NCBI GenBank assembly: GCA_003990705.1
Contig: AP018318.1
Span: 5,629,001 to 5,693,000 of the forward strand
DNA length: 64,000 nt
DNA from: Nostoc sp. HK-01
GTDB lineage: Bacteria; Cyanobacteriota; Cyanobacteriia; Cyanobacteriales; Nostocaceae
Direction: 5' to 3'
In this document: positions 9,685-18,091 of the stretch, piece after piece
Position numbering within the stretch: the stretch's first letter is position 1
How the letters are laid out: every line of letters begins with the position of its first letter
The notes under the pieces: generated by a model
Databases searched by the model: none
Seen by the model: the letters and a program-made list of their open reading frames with translations, nothing else
Told to the model about the DNA's origin: nothing
Position numbers and translations under genes: made by a program

Positions 9685-10731
9685 ATGGATGTGTTTCTGA
9701 TGCACGTTGGTCAATCCAACACGATTGATCTTGAATACACAGTATCTCGCACTCGTTCTATTCAAGAGATTTTAGATTTTCTTCCGGATGATGCACCGGA
9801 AAAAAGCTTTTTCGCAAGTAAGGAACTCTATAGCTGTTTTCCAAATGGTATGTTCAACTGTTGGGGTGTTCCTATTAAGGCACAGCCCTCATTTGCAAAG
9901 ACAAAGGTGGGTGATTTAGTAGTCTTTGCTCCTGAAATTGGAAATCAAGGAGGTATTGATTATTTTGGCTTTGTTAAATCAGTTTGTCCTGTAAGTTGCT
10001 ATGCTGCTTCACGCATCCTTTGGCCTGAAACCCCAAATGAGCGGTTGTTTCCCTGGCTATTCTTCTTTGATACTGAATCTGGTCACGTACCTTGGCCTAC
10101 CTTTCTAGAGCAAGTGCAGTATGCACATAATTGGAACCCTAGAGGCTGGTATAGGCGGATAGATATACACAAGTTCAAAGTTTGGGGTGGTGGTCAAGGA
10201 TATGCCCAACACTTACGCTCAAATTTTGGTTTTGCTACTCTTGCTTCTTCGACAGTAGATAAAAATCCTGAAATTGATGAAGCGATGGATGCAATAGCAT
10301 ATATTACCAGAAAGCCGATAAAATCTTCAGGACAAGGGTTTCGTAGTACTCCAGAAGTAAGACGAGCTATCGAGATGAGAGCTATGTTTCTTGCAATTGG
10401 CTATTTTCAAGATCAGGGTTGGGTGGTTGAAGATGTTTCCCAGCGGGAATCTTATGATTTACGATGTACTCGGCAACAGGAGCGAATATATGTTGAAGTA
10501 AAAGGTACAACCTCAGAAGGAACTCAAATCTTATTGACACCGAATGAAGTTTTGCATAACCAAGCAAATTATCCAAATACAGCTTTATTCGTTGTTAGCC
10601 ATATTGAAGTTGATGATTCAGGAGAAAATGTAGAGGCACAAGGTGGTGTAATTAAACTATTCATGCCTTGGCTACTTACTGAAAACGACCTAAAAGCGAT
10701 TGGTTATGTGTGCCTAGTACCTCAAGAGTAG
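9685..10731 (+). CDS. DUF3883 (NO VEIN C-terminal-like) PD-(D/E)XK nuclease-like protein
   Basis: A 348-aa protein with two apparent parts. The C-terminal third looks like the DUF3883 domain: a helix beginning EMRAM, YDLRC with D258, then YVEVKG with E271 and K273, the E...D...ExK arrangement of PD-(D/E)XK nucleases. The N-terminal half (about 65-150: GDLVVFAPEIG, YFGFVK, WP) has the strand pattern of a PUA/EVE-like domain, which in other proteins reads modified bases; that part is inference. It is a single gene between housekeeping loci, with no methyltransferase or helicase partner. It could be a stand-alone modification-dependent nuclease, or have an unrelated role. Confidence 0.7.
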   Translation: MDVFLMHVGQSNTIDLEYTVSRTRSIQEILDFLPDDAPEKSFFASKELYSCFPNGMFNCWGVPIKAQPSFAKTKVGDLVVFAPEIGNQGGIDYFGFVKSVCPVSCYAASRILWPETPNERLFPWLFFFDTESGHVPWPTFLEQVQYAHNWNPRGWYRRIDIHKFKVWGGGQGYAQHLRSNFGFATLASSTVDKNPEIDEAMDAIAYITRKPIKSSGQGFRSTPEVRRAIEMRAMFLAIGYFQDQGWVVEDVSQRESYDLRCTRQQERIYVEVKGTTSEGTQILLTPNEVLHNQANYPNTALFVVSHIEVDDSGENVEAQGGVIKLFMPWLLTENDLKAIGYVCLVPQE

Positions 10732-10848
10732 CTACCACATAAAAGTTTCGCCCTAATTTGCTAACGCTGCTTGTCTTCATATAGAGAGCGATCGCTCCAA
10801 ACATGATAAAGTTGGTGCCGGAATTGCGATCGCATCATATTTTATTTC

Positions 10849-11142
10849 CTAACTGACACGAGACATCATCGTCAGCAGTCCTTGTTGTCCTAGCAGGATT
10901 TCCCGCAACAAGCTGAAAATCCCTACCCAAATAATGGGAGTAATGTCCACCCCGCCGATGGGTGGTACTAGCTTACGTAAAGGCAGCAAAAATGGCTCTG
11001 TAGGCCAAGCTATAAGATTAAAAGGCAATTGATTTAAATTCACTTGTGGAAACCAAGTGAGAATAATGCGGAAAATAAATAAGAAGGTCATCAGTCCCAA
11101 CAGCGGGCCAAGAATCCAAACGGTCAAGTTAATGCCAGTCAT
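10849..11142 (-). CDS. YggT family membrane protein (Ycf19-like)
   Basis: 97-aa protein with two hydrophobic segments, about residues 8-27 and 68-90, separated by the conserved WFPQVNLNQLPFN and TEPFLLPLRKLVPPIGGVDITPI, both hallmarks of the YggT/Ycf19 (CCB3-related) family. Chloroplast relatives take part in thylakoid and nucleoid organisation and in cytochrome b6 haem attachment; the exact role in cyanobacteria is not settled. Start ATG 11142. It is divergent from psbX, with 283 bp between the two genes. Confidence 0.92.
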   Translation of the reverse strand: MTGINLTVWILGPLLGLMTFLFIFRIILTWFPQVNLNQLPFNLIAWPTEPFLLPLRKLVPPIGGVDITPIIWVGIFSLLREILLGQQGLLTMMSRVS

Positions 11143-11425
11143 CGGTTTGAGCTACTATTTTTGAACAAAGAAAATTCTGAGAAGCAAGTCAGGAAGTTCT
11201 AAGCTTTGTCAAGCAATCTATATATATTTTATTGCAAATGCCAGTCAACCACATTTTAGATTTTAAATTTTGGATTGTAGATTAATGGCACGTAAGTCTT
11301 GAAAAATACTAGTTTTGTGTCTCTAGCTTCTAAGCTCTAGTTTTACCACTCATAGCAAGAGGCTTCTCAAGGAAGTACTACACTATTAGAATTATGATGA
11401 AGTGTGTAAAAAAAGGTTGAGAACA

Positions 11426-11545
11426 ATGACACCATCTTTAGCAAATTTTCTTTGGAGTCTGGCTTGGGGTACTGCGATCGTTGTTATCCCTGCTACCGTT
11501 GGGCTAATTTTCATTAGCCAAAAAGATAAAATCCAACGTTCATAA
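11426..11545 (+). CDS. psbX: photosystem II reaction centre protein PsbX
   Basis: A 39-codon gene, too short for ordinary ORF calling. The translation starts MTPSLANFLWSLAWGTAIVV and ends ISQKDKIQRS. It is one transmembrane helix with the conserved NFLWSL start and a positively charged C-terminus on the stromal side, as in PsbX, a small subunit near cytochrome b559 that affects quinone turnover. An upstream AAAAGGTTGAG serves as a weak ribosome-binding site. It is followed by a long inverted repeat before ycf66. Confidence 0.93.
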   Translation: MTPSLANFLWSLAWGTAIVVIPATVGLIFISQKDKIQRS

Positions 11546-11582
11546 TCTTTTGGTGAGTCGAACTGACTCTAATACCAATTGT

Positions 11583-11655
11583 CTGTCAGCTATTTATCCA
11601 ATTGCATTAACAGTAGCAATCTTCCTTGTGAGGACAGGGTATACTTAGCTGACAG
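11583..11655. repeat. inverted repeat flanking a 53-nt spacer
   Basis: CTGTCAGCTA (11583-11592) and TAGCTGACAG (11646-11655) are perfect 10-bp inverted copies; pairing extends outward with few mismatches. Located between psbX and ycf66. It could be a 3' end structure of psbX, a small mobile palindrome or a small RNA. Confidence 0.6.
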
Positions 11656-11800
11656 ATATAAATCAATTTTTTGGCTGGCAATCAATAGCTTCCTACCTTC
11701 TGAGCCAGAAGCTTTGGAGCTTAATTATATTGTGATTAATTAAAGTAGTGATTTTAATTTTGACTCGCTAACATAGATTGTGATATTGGGATAAAGAACA

Positions 11801-12721
11801 ATGCTAAATTTTGGGCTGAACTCAGCCAGTGTTCTGGCTCAGGTCAATGTAGGGACGAACTCAGCCAGTATTCTAGGAATATTCCTGGCTGTGGCTGGGG
11901 CAGCGCTGTATTTTATGCGAACTGTACGCCCAGAACTTTCACGAGATCAAGATATCTTTTTTGCAGCTGTCGGCTTACTCTGCGGCTTTATTCTTATTTT
12001 CCAAGGATGGCGGTTAGACCCAATTCTGCAATTTGGTCAGTTGCTGTTGGTTGGAACAACCGTGTTTTTTGCGGTGGAAAGTATTCGCCTACGCAGTATC
12101 GCTACTCAGCAAGCCAAGCGCAACACTCCAATTGTAGATAGAGAACGGGAAGTCAGCGATAACTATTCATATAATAGGAAGTCGCGCAGAGACTATGAGG
12201 CTGAGGTAGAAGACGAATACGAGCCACTGCCTTATGAGGAAGAAGAGCCTCCTGTACGCCCCAGAATTCGCGGTAGTAGAGATGAACGCTCAACTCGTGA
12301 TGATTATTCTGAGGAGCAACCACCCCGTCGCTCAAATCGTCGCCCCAGCAATGAACGGACAGACACAACTGATAATAAAAATCGCCGCCGGGCTTCTACT
12401 CGTTCTACCAGCCGTTCAACTGATAGATATGACGATGAAGAAAGTTGGGGTTCTCCTTCCACAAAACAAGTAGACGATTGGGAAAGTCCGAGTGATGAAG
12501 GGAGAAAATCTTCTCGTCGTGGGAGTAACGGTACTCAGCGTCCCGAAAGCCGGGAAGATGATGTCCCGGCTAGGCCAAGAAAACGTCGTCCACCAGCTGA
12601 GACAACTTCGCGGCGCGAAAGTGCAGATGATGATGTCATTTCCGCAGATTATGTCCCATACAAGCCGATTGAAAGGTCTGATGATGAATCGGATAATTCA
12701 ACTAATTTTGATGATGTATAA
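11801..12721 (+). CDS. ycf66: Ycf66 family protein
   Basis: 306 aa. The N-terminal ~105 residues hold three hydrophobic helices (ILGIFLAVAGAALYFM, FFAAVGLLCGFILIF, LLLVGTTVFFAVE) and the family signature FQGWRLDPILQFGQ. From about residue 110 the protein turns into a long Arg/Asp/Glu/Ser-rich tail predicted to be disordered. Ycf66 is conserved in cyanobacteria and some plastids; its function is unknown. A short relative lacking the tail is encoded at 50084-50416. ATG start at 11801. The first ~30 residues contain two copies of NSAS separated by VLAQVNVGT, an internal near-duplication. Confidence 0.92.
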   Translation: MLNFGLNSASVLAQVNVGTNSASILGIFLAVAGAALYFMRTVRPELSRDQDIFFAAVGLLCGFILIFQGWRLDPILQFGQLLLVGTTVFFAVESIRLRSIATQQAKRNTPIVDREREVSDNYSYNRKSRRDYEAEVEDEYEPLPYEEEEPPVRPRIRGSRDERSTRDDYSEEQPPRRSNRRPSNERTDTTDNKNRRRASTRSTSRSTDRYDDEESWGSPSTKQVDDWESPSDEGRKSSRRGSNGTQRPESREDDVPARPRKRRPPAETTSRRESADDDVISADYVPYKPIERSDDESDNSTNFDDV

Positions 12722-12772
12722 AACTGTTGGGATAGATGTAAGCTAGAGGCGATGTAAAAAATAACAGTTGAG

Positions 12773-13333
12773 GTGAATAAATTTACGCCTACTTTGTGGC
12801 TCCAAAGACCGATTCATTGGAGCCTGATTTTTGGCTTAATCAGCTTACTTGTATCTTGTGGTACTAGTGAGATTCCACTTGGGCCTACTTCTCTGAATAG
12901 TCGTTATACGGAAGAACAACCGACGTTAAGTGGCAACGGTCGGTTTTTAGCATTTGTCTCAAATCGTAATGGTAGTCACCAATTACTGGTGTATGACTTG
13001 CAACAACAAATATTTGTCAGAACGCCGGGTTTAAACCGTTCGGAGACAATCAGTGAAAGTCCTAGCTTGAGCTACACAGGGCGTTATATTGTTTATTTAA
13101 CTAGCGACCAAGGTAGACCAGTGGTAGCTCTTTACGATCGCGCTACGCAACAATCACAAATTCTGACTCCTGTCTATCGTGGCTGGGTACGAAATCCTGG
13201 TATTAGCCCTGATGGACGTTACGTTGTTTTTGAAACAGCCAGTCGTGGTCAATGGGATATTGAAGTTTTAGACCGTGGCCCTAATGTTGAATTAGATATT
13301 CCCAATGGTGCAACGGTGGATGCGCCTAATTAA
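12773..13333 (+). CDS. TolB-like beta-propeller lipoprotein (copy 1)
   Basis: 186 aa beginning with a signal sequence that ends in a lipobox (LLVSC), so it is probably a lipoprotein. The body contains TolB/WD40-like repeats: TLSGNGRFLAFVSNRNG, SLSYTGRYIVYLTSDQG and GISPDGRYVVFETAS, each followed by a strand with VYD/LYD/VLD. Three repeats would not close a propeller alone. Start is GTG at 12773. A paralogue follows at 13423. A role in periplasmic protein interaction is inferred from fold only. Confidence 0.8.
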   Translation: MNKFTPTLWLQRPIHWSLIFGLISLLVSCGTSEIPLGPTSLNSRYTEEQPTLSGNGRFLAFVSNRNGSHQLLVYDLQQQIFVRTPGLNRSETISESPSLSYTGRYIVYLTSDQGRPVVALYDRATQQSQILTPVYRGWVRNPGISPDGRYVVFETASRGQWDIEVLDRGPNVELDIPNGATVDAPN

Positions 13334-13394
13334 AGTGTGAAGTCTGAAGTCTGAAGTCTGAAATTTAATCCTTTAGCCATCGACTTGCTGCCTT

Positions 13395-13420
13395 TTGACC
13401 ATTGACCATTGACCATTGAC
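13395..13420. repeat. heptanucleotide tandem repeat TTGACCA, 3.7 copies
   Basis: TTGACCA is repeated head to tail immediately before the start codon of copy 2. A second triplication (GAAGTCT) lies at about 13341-13365. These are STRR sequences typical of heterocystous cyanobacteria. Confidence 0.85.
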
Positions 13421-13422
13421 TA

Positions 13423-13950
13423 ATGACAAACCGCAATATTTTTATACCTATATTTGCTTGCTGTAGTTTACTAACTGGTTGTTTTGGTTATCCCCGGTTG
13501 GTGAGTTATCCGTTTGATCCAGGGGGACGGAGTATTAATAGTTTGGCTTCGGAATTAAATCCGCAAACTTCTGGAAGATATATTGTGTTTACTAGCGATC
13601 GCCGGGGTAGTCAAGATGTTTATATGTTTGATACCCTGACGCGTAATTTAATTGATTTACCGGGTTTAAATGCTTTAGATACGATCGCCTCTCACCCTAG
13701 CGTTTCGGAAGATGGTCGTTATGTTGTGTTTGCGGCTAGTCGTCAGGGGCGATCGGCTATTTTTGTTTATGACCGAGAAACTCGCCAATCGCGCAATTTA
13801 ACTAATAATCTGCAAGCAGAAGTTCGTAACCCCACTATTAGCGCTGATGGTAGCCGGATTGCTTTTGAATCAACTAATAACGGGCAGTGGGATATTTTAG
13901 TTTATGACCGTTTTGGGCGACCATTAGATATACCCCAAGACCCTAGATAA
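13423..13950 (+). CDS. TolB-like beta-propeller lipoprotein (copy 2)
   Basis: 175 aa, paralogous to the gene at 12773. The signal peptide ends in the lipobox LLTGC. It has the same three repeat units (TSGRYIVFTSDRRG, SEDGRYVVFAASRQG, SADGSRIAFESTNNG) and the same closing pattern GQWDILVYDR. Order, length and spacing point to a tandem duplication, with the STRR repeat now in the 89-bp gap. It converges on sdhB with only 25 bp between them. Two halves might pair to complete a six-bladed propeller; this is inference. Confidence 0.8.
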   Translation: MTNRNIFIPIFACCSLLTGCFGYPRLVSYPFDPGGRSINSLASELNPQTSGRYIVFTSDRRGSQDVYMFDTLTRNLIDLPGLNALDTIASHPSVSEDGRYVVFAASRQGRSAIFVYDRETRQSRNLTNNLQAEVRNPTISADGSRIAFESTNNGQWDILVYDRFGRPLDIPQDPR

Positions 13951-13975
13951 AGTTTGAAGGATGAAGTTTCAGCCT

Positions 13976-14980
13976 TTAGACTTCAGACTTTGTTTGTTGT
14001 ATTGCTTCGATAAGCGATCGCACTTGTTCAGTGCCTTCAGATGGTTCAAAAGATAAGGGGAATTTACCTTTGGCGATCATTCTTAATCCCAGAGGTGCAA
14101 GACTGAGTAATCCTCTAAGATCACGAAAATAATTGCCAACTACTTGTAAACCAAATTGGCGTTCATCAATCCAACCCCCTTCTTTTACCAACTCGACTAA
14201 AACTTTACGGTGACGAATGGAACGGGTATCAGCTTTTTGTTTGTGTGTGAGAATTTCTTGTTTAATTTTGGTGATTTGTTCTAGGGGTGCGACTTCCATT
14301 GGACAAACTGAATCGCAATATAAACAACGAGTACAACCCCACACTCCTTTAGTACCTTCGTTGTAATTTTCTAAGCGATTTTCTGTGGTGCTATCACGAG
14401 AATCCGCAACCATACGATAGGCTTTAGCTAAAGCATGGGGGCCAACAAAATCGGGATTAACTTCACGGGCATTGCATTCAGAATAACAAGCACCGCACAT
14501 GATACAGTTACCAGTTTGATCAAGGAGCGATCGCTCTTGGGGTGTTTGTAAAAATTCTCGTTCTGGGATTTGTCGTGCTGCTGTACTTATATATGGAGCA
14601 ACTGCCTCCAAATTATCCCAAAAACTGCTCATATCTACTACTAAATCTTTAATCACAGGCATATTACCCAAAGGTGCAACCGTGATTTCTAAATGAGGAT
14701 TTGCGGTATTTGTCAACGATTGTATTTGTTGTAATCTCGCAACTTCGCTGCCAACGTTTTCTTTGCAAGCTAAAGCTGAACGCCCATTGATTCGCATCGC
14801 ACAGCTGCCACAAATGGTATTGCGACAATTTTTGCGAAATGCTAATGTGCCATCCTGCTCCCATTTAATTCGATTTAAACAGTCAAGGATTGTATTACCA
14901 GGGTCTACCTCTAGAGGGTAAGTTTGCACAACAGGCACAGAATTTTGTTGCTGCCGAATAATCTTAAAAATAACTTCCAT
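13976..14980 (-). CDS. sdhB: succinate dehydrogenase/fumarate reductase iron-sulfur subunit
   Basis: Electron-transfer subunit of succinate dehydrogenase, which feeds electrons into the plastoquinone pool of the thylakoid membrane in cyanobacteria. The ferredoxin-like N-domain has CRNTICGSC plus a later Cys (2Fe-2S). The C-domain has CIMCGACYSEC and CTRCLYCDSVCP for the 4Fe-4S and 3Fe-4S clusters. I use ATG 14980 (MEVIFKI); a TTG three codons upstream is possible. The fourth Cys of the first C-domain motif is followed by Asn rather than Pro, as in the cyanobacterial/archaeal type. No sdhA or membrane anchor gene is adjacent. Confidence 0.93.
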   Translation of the reverse strand: MEVIFKIIRQQQNSVPVVQTYPLEVDPGNTILDCLNRIKWEQDGTLAFRKNCRNTICGSCAMRINGRSALACKENVGSEVARLQQIQSLTNTANPHLEITVAPLGNMPVIKDLVVDMSSFWDNLEAVAPYISTAARQIPEREFLQTPQERSLLDQTGNCIMCGACYSECNAREVNPDFVGPHALAKAYRMVADSRDSTTENRLENYNEGTKGVWGCTRCLYCDSVCPMEVAPLEQITKIKQEILTHKQKADTRSIRHRKVLVELVKEGGWIDERQFGLQVVGNYFRDLRGLLSLAPLGLRMIAKGKFPLSFEPSEGTEQVRSLIEAIQQTKSEV

Positions 14981-16404
14981 TGCTACCAACCAAAGTCTTA
15001 AAATTGCGTTACCAGCCTCAAAAATTATAAGTAAAGGCTAGTAGGTGCGAAAATTGAGCTATACTCTTGTTGCTCTTAATTCAAGGCCTAGTGTTAAAAG
15101 GCTGATGAGTAAAGAGCCACTGATTCTAGTTTAAGGATAACCATTAAAATTTTAGTTGTATTAGCACCATGTCCGAGATTTATGTTAAGCTCTAAGCCCT
15201 ACTCCCAAATAGGCGATCGTCGCTTGTTGTTCACCTTACCTGTTTAAGAGTTAAAAACAAAAGATTTTTTTGGGAGATTAACTCAAGTTAATTATCTATA
15301 TAACGAAAATATTCCCATTTAATACACTTCATCTGCTTAATACATCTTTATATCAACAAAGCTCATAGCTCAAATCTACTTATTGCAGAAATCAGGGAAA
15401 TAATCACCAAAGGTTGATTTTTTGGTGATAGGGAAGTGTTAAAGCTGATAATAAACATCCGAATTGGGTTAATCAAGCACTTGACAGATGTACAAGATAT
15501 TTATTCTTCCCAAAGACAGACACTCAAAATACTTGACTGTTGTTTGTCTCGTGAGAATAAACCAGGAGGTTTAAGCTCTCTGTATTTTTGTCTCTTCTCA
15601 ATCTCTAACATCAAAGAATGGCAGCCACTCAAAACTGCGGATCTAAATTTAGATGAATTTTTCTAAAAGTGAGGCAGCAATACGTATGATAGCTAATAAA
15701 CTCGTCTAAAAATCCTGACTGCTTGTTACCTCGTTAAGCTAAATGATTTAGATAAAAGTTTGTCTGTAAATTAAATTCAAACTTAAACAATTATTTTGCT
15801 ATTATTAGTCCATGCTAGTATTTAATATAAAATTACGAAGCAACAAAACCAGTCTTAATCGTCGTATAAGCGCGATGACCACTACTTTGTTTTTTCGTAA
15901 CATAGAGACATAAAATTTTCTGTCTCTATATCTGGGACAAAAGGTGTATGTCCAAGAGAGCATATTCAAATACTATGCTGTCTTAAGCTTAAGAGGAAGA
16001 ACGGTTAAAACCTACAAATCAAGAGCAATAAAGGCAAGCACTGAAAGTGGAAAACCTGCAATTTATTGGGTCTACTTCTGATTGAGAGTAGAAACAACCT
16101 CGTTTGTAAAGGTGGCTTAAAGTTACACCGCTACAGTAGCGCCAAAAGAGAAAATCATTTAGTTTTCAATGGCGAATCATGGTTAAAAGTGCCGTAAAAT
16201 CACCAAAATAAATGCCTGTGACAACCTTAACCTTTAATCAGTTGCAGGTAAGTATCATAATAGGCGCTTGTGGCTCCTCTATTAGTAGCAATTTAACCCT
16301 TCCCAAAAATTTTGAGTATCTTTTTACGGATACTCAAAAGTTAAATACTGGCATTAGACTACATAGTTTATCAGTTTGGAGAGAGTAAGGATAATTTGAG
16401 CGTA
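14981..16404. other. 1.4-kb region upstream of calA
   Basis: No convincing gene in 1424 bp. A 76-codon frame (15436-15666) and a 58-codon frame (16212-16388) are open on the plus strand, but neither resembles a known family. Near the right end is an 11-bp perfect hairpin (16310-16339). The length suggests an extended or multi-promoter leader for the regulator gene downstream, or an unseen RNA. Confidence 0.5.
16310..16339 (+). promoter_or_regulatory. hairpin in the calA leader
   Basis: TTTTGAGTATC (16310-16320) and GATACTCAAAA (16329-16339) form a perfect 11-bp stem with an 8-nt loop TTTTTACG, 65 bp before the calA ATG. It could be an operator or a leader RNA structure. No T tract follows, so it is not a classical terminator. 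Confidence 0.5.
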
Positions 16405-16839
16405 ATGACAGAAACTGCAACTGCACCATTAACTGGAAAAGCACTGCTTGCTAAGGTAAAAGAACTTTCTAATTTACCCAGAAGAGAAAGAGCAAAGCAG
16501 TGTGGCTATTACACTGTTACTAAGAATAATCAGGTGCGCGTCAATCTGACTGATTTTTATGACGCTTTGCTATCGGCTAGAGGAATTCCTTTAAGTCCAG
16601 AAGCACCTAAAGATGGCCGCGGCCGCGAACCGACATATCGGGTTAGCGTTCATCAAAATGGTCAAATTGTCATTGGTGCAACTTACACTAAGGCAATGGG
16701 TTTAAAGCCTGGAGATGAATTTGAAATTAGATTGGGATACAAGCATATTCACCTAATTCAACTAGGTGAAAGTGATAAGAAAGGCATCTCCCCAGAGGAT
16801 ATGGATGAGGTAGATGAAGACTTAGACGAGGAAGAGTAA
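16405..16839 (+). CDS. calA: cyAbrB1-type transcriptional regulator CalA
   Basis: 144-aa cyanobacterial AbrB-like DNA-binding protein. The sequence (TETATAPLTGKALLAKVKEL..., QCGYYTVTKNNQVRVNLTDF, DGRGREPTYRVSVHQNGQIV, YTKAMGLKPGDEFEI) is that of the highly conserved clade A protein. Its C-terminal swapped-hairpin AbrB domain is the DNA-binding part, and it ends in an acidic tail DEVDEDLDEEE. In Anabaena, CalA is an abundant, apparently essential repressor with many targets. I choose ATG 16405 with GGAGAGAGTAAGG upstream (16378-16390); an in-frame TTG at 16396 is less likely. Confidence 0.93.
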   Translation: MTETATAPLTGKALLAKVKELSNLPRRERAKQCGYYTVTKNNQVRVNLTDFYDALLSARGIPLSPEAPKDGRGREPTYRVSVHQNGQIVIGATYTKAMGLKPGDEFEIRLGYKHIHLIQLGESDKKGISPEDMDEVDEDLDEEE

Positions 16840-17009
16840 ATTGGTCGATGGTAGGGAAAAGTGACAGCCAAATTTTAGGACTACATATCCCTACTATTAC
16901 AGCCAATAACTCTGTTTAAGAATTCTGTACTAATAAAACGATACGATTAGACATGTTGCTCAAGCCACAAATTTTAGTAGAGTCTTGAAGATAAACCAAT
17001 AAGTCTATC

Positions 17010-17885
17010 GTGTTTTTTTTATTTGTTTTAGCAAATTTTTTTCAGCCATCAGTCAACACCCTACTGTCATTTCTAGAAAATGCCTCAGTACCAGTTGTTT
17101 TGATGGCATTTTTTATCAGTTGGGTAGTATGTTGGTTGCCATTAGCAGTCATATCTGCTGTTTACGTGGGTTGGCGACCAACAAAACCTTTGCAGCCAGA
17201 GCAAAAGTTACCTCTCATAGTGACACTTTATTTATTAGCTCCCTTGGTGCTTTGGGGCGTAGTTTTGCTATGTAAAAAGTCTTTTGCTGATTATGGGTTA
17301 ATCATAAATACTTCCCTGCTGGGTGGCTTAGGAATAGGTTTTGGGTTGGGATTACTCAGCCTAGGTGTGATGTTCGCTGTACAGTTTTGCCTGGGTTGGT
17401 GTGATTTTGAAAAGTCTAATATTAAGTTATTACCAGCTATCTTGCTACCGATTTTCTTAGTAGCGTTATTGGTAGGTGGTATTGAAGAATTAGTTTTTCG
17501 CGGTTTTTTGTTCACTGAATTAGAGCGAGATTATTCAGTTGGGATAGCAGCAGCAGTTTCTAGTTCTATTTTTGCGCTGCTGCATTTAGTTTGGGAACAG
17601 CAGGAAACTTTACCACAAGTACCTGGACTGTGGCTGATGGGAATGATGTTAGTGATGGCGAGAATAGCAGATAAAGGCAGTTTGGGTATAGCTTGGGGAT
17701 TACATACAGCTTTGGTATGGGCGATCGCTACTATAGATACAGCCCAACTCATAACTTACACAGGTAAAGTATCAGAGTGGTGGACTGGTAAGTACAAAAA
17801 ACCCCTGGCTGGGTTAGCAGGGATTTTTTGCGTTCTGGGAACTAGCTTGATTCTTTGGTTGATATCTAGGAATTTAGGAAATTGA
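17010..17885 (+). CDS. CPBP family intramembrane metalloprotease
   Basis: 291 aa with about eight hydrophobic segments. The CAAX-protease/bacteriocin-processing (CPBP) signature EELVFRGFLF lies near residue 158, with a following LLHLVW (His) and a third-motif GLH near residue 233, which together supply the Glu/His residues of the ABI fold. Members act as prenyl-protein proteases or other membrane proteases; the substrate here is unknown. Start GTG 17010 is the longest option, with no clear ribosome-binding site; a later ATG at about residue 31 cannot be excluded. Separated from calA by 170 bp on the same strand. Confidence 0.85.
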   Translation: MFFLFVLANFFQPSVNTLLSFLENASVPVVLMAFFISWVVCWLPLAVISAVYVGWRPTKPLQPEQKLPLIVTLYLLAPLVLWGVVLLCKKSFADYGLIINTSLLGGLGIGFGLGLLSLGVMFAVQFCLGWCDFEKSNIKLLPAILLPIFLVALLVGGIEELVFRGFLFTELERDYSVGIAAAVSSSIFALLHLVWEQQETLPQVPGLWLMGMMLVMARIADKGSLGIAWGLHTALVWAIATIDTAQLITYTGKVSEWWTGKYKKPLAGLAGIFCVLGTSLILWLISRNLGN

Positions 17886-18040
17886 GTAGAGAAAAGGAGT
17901 CATGGCAAAAGAAACTCAGCAACTCTTTTAAACGCAGAGTGACGCTGATGTTAGCGCCAAGTAACGCAGAGTGTTTGCAACGCTAATTTGCTACGAATTA
18001 ATGAAATGGTATGCTCAGTGGTTTTTTAATATCGAAAAAT

Positions 18041-18074
18041 GCGATCGCACCCCTAATTCTACCAGTGCGATCGC
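18041..18074 (-). terminator. HIP1-built hairpin past ctaB
   Basis: GCGATCGCAC (18041-18050) and GTGCGATCGC (18065-18074) pair perfectly over 10 bp; on the minus strand the second arm is followed by ATTTTT. It lies 18 bp past the ctaB stop and so fits a terminator assembled from two HIP1 sites. Confidence 0.55.
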
Positions 18075-18091
18075 TTTCATTTTGCTCTACC

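Noticed and set aside
15436-15666. 76-codon plus-strand frame in the calA upstream region
   Set aside because: No family resemblance and no clear ribosome-binding site; kept as possible only within the gap description.
16212-16388. 58-codon plus-strand frame ending 16 bp before the calA ATG
   Set aside because: Could be an upstream ORF, but it includes the hairpin sequence, has no family and no good ribosome-binding site.
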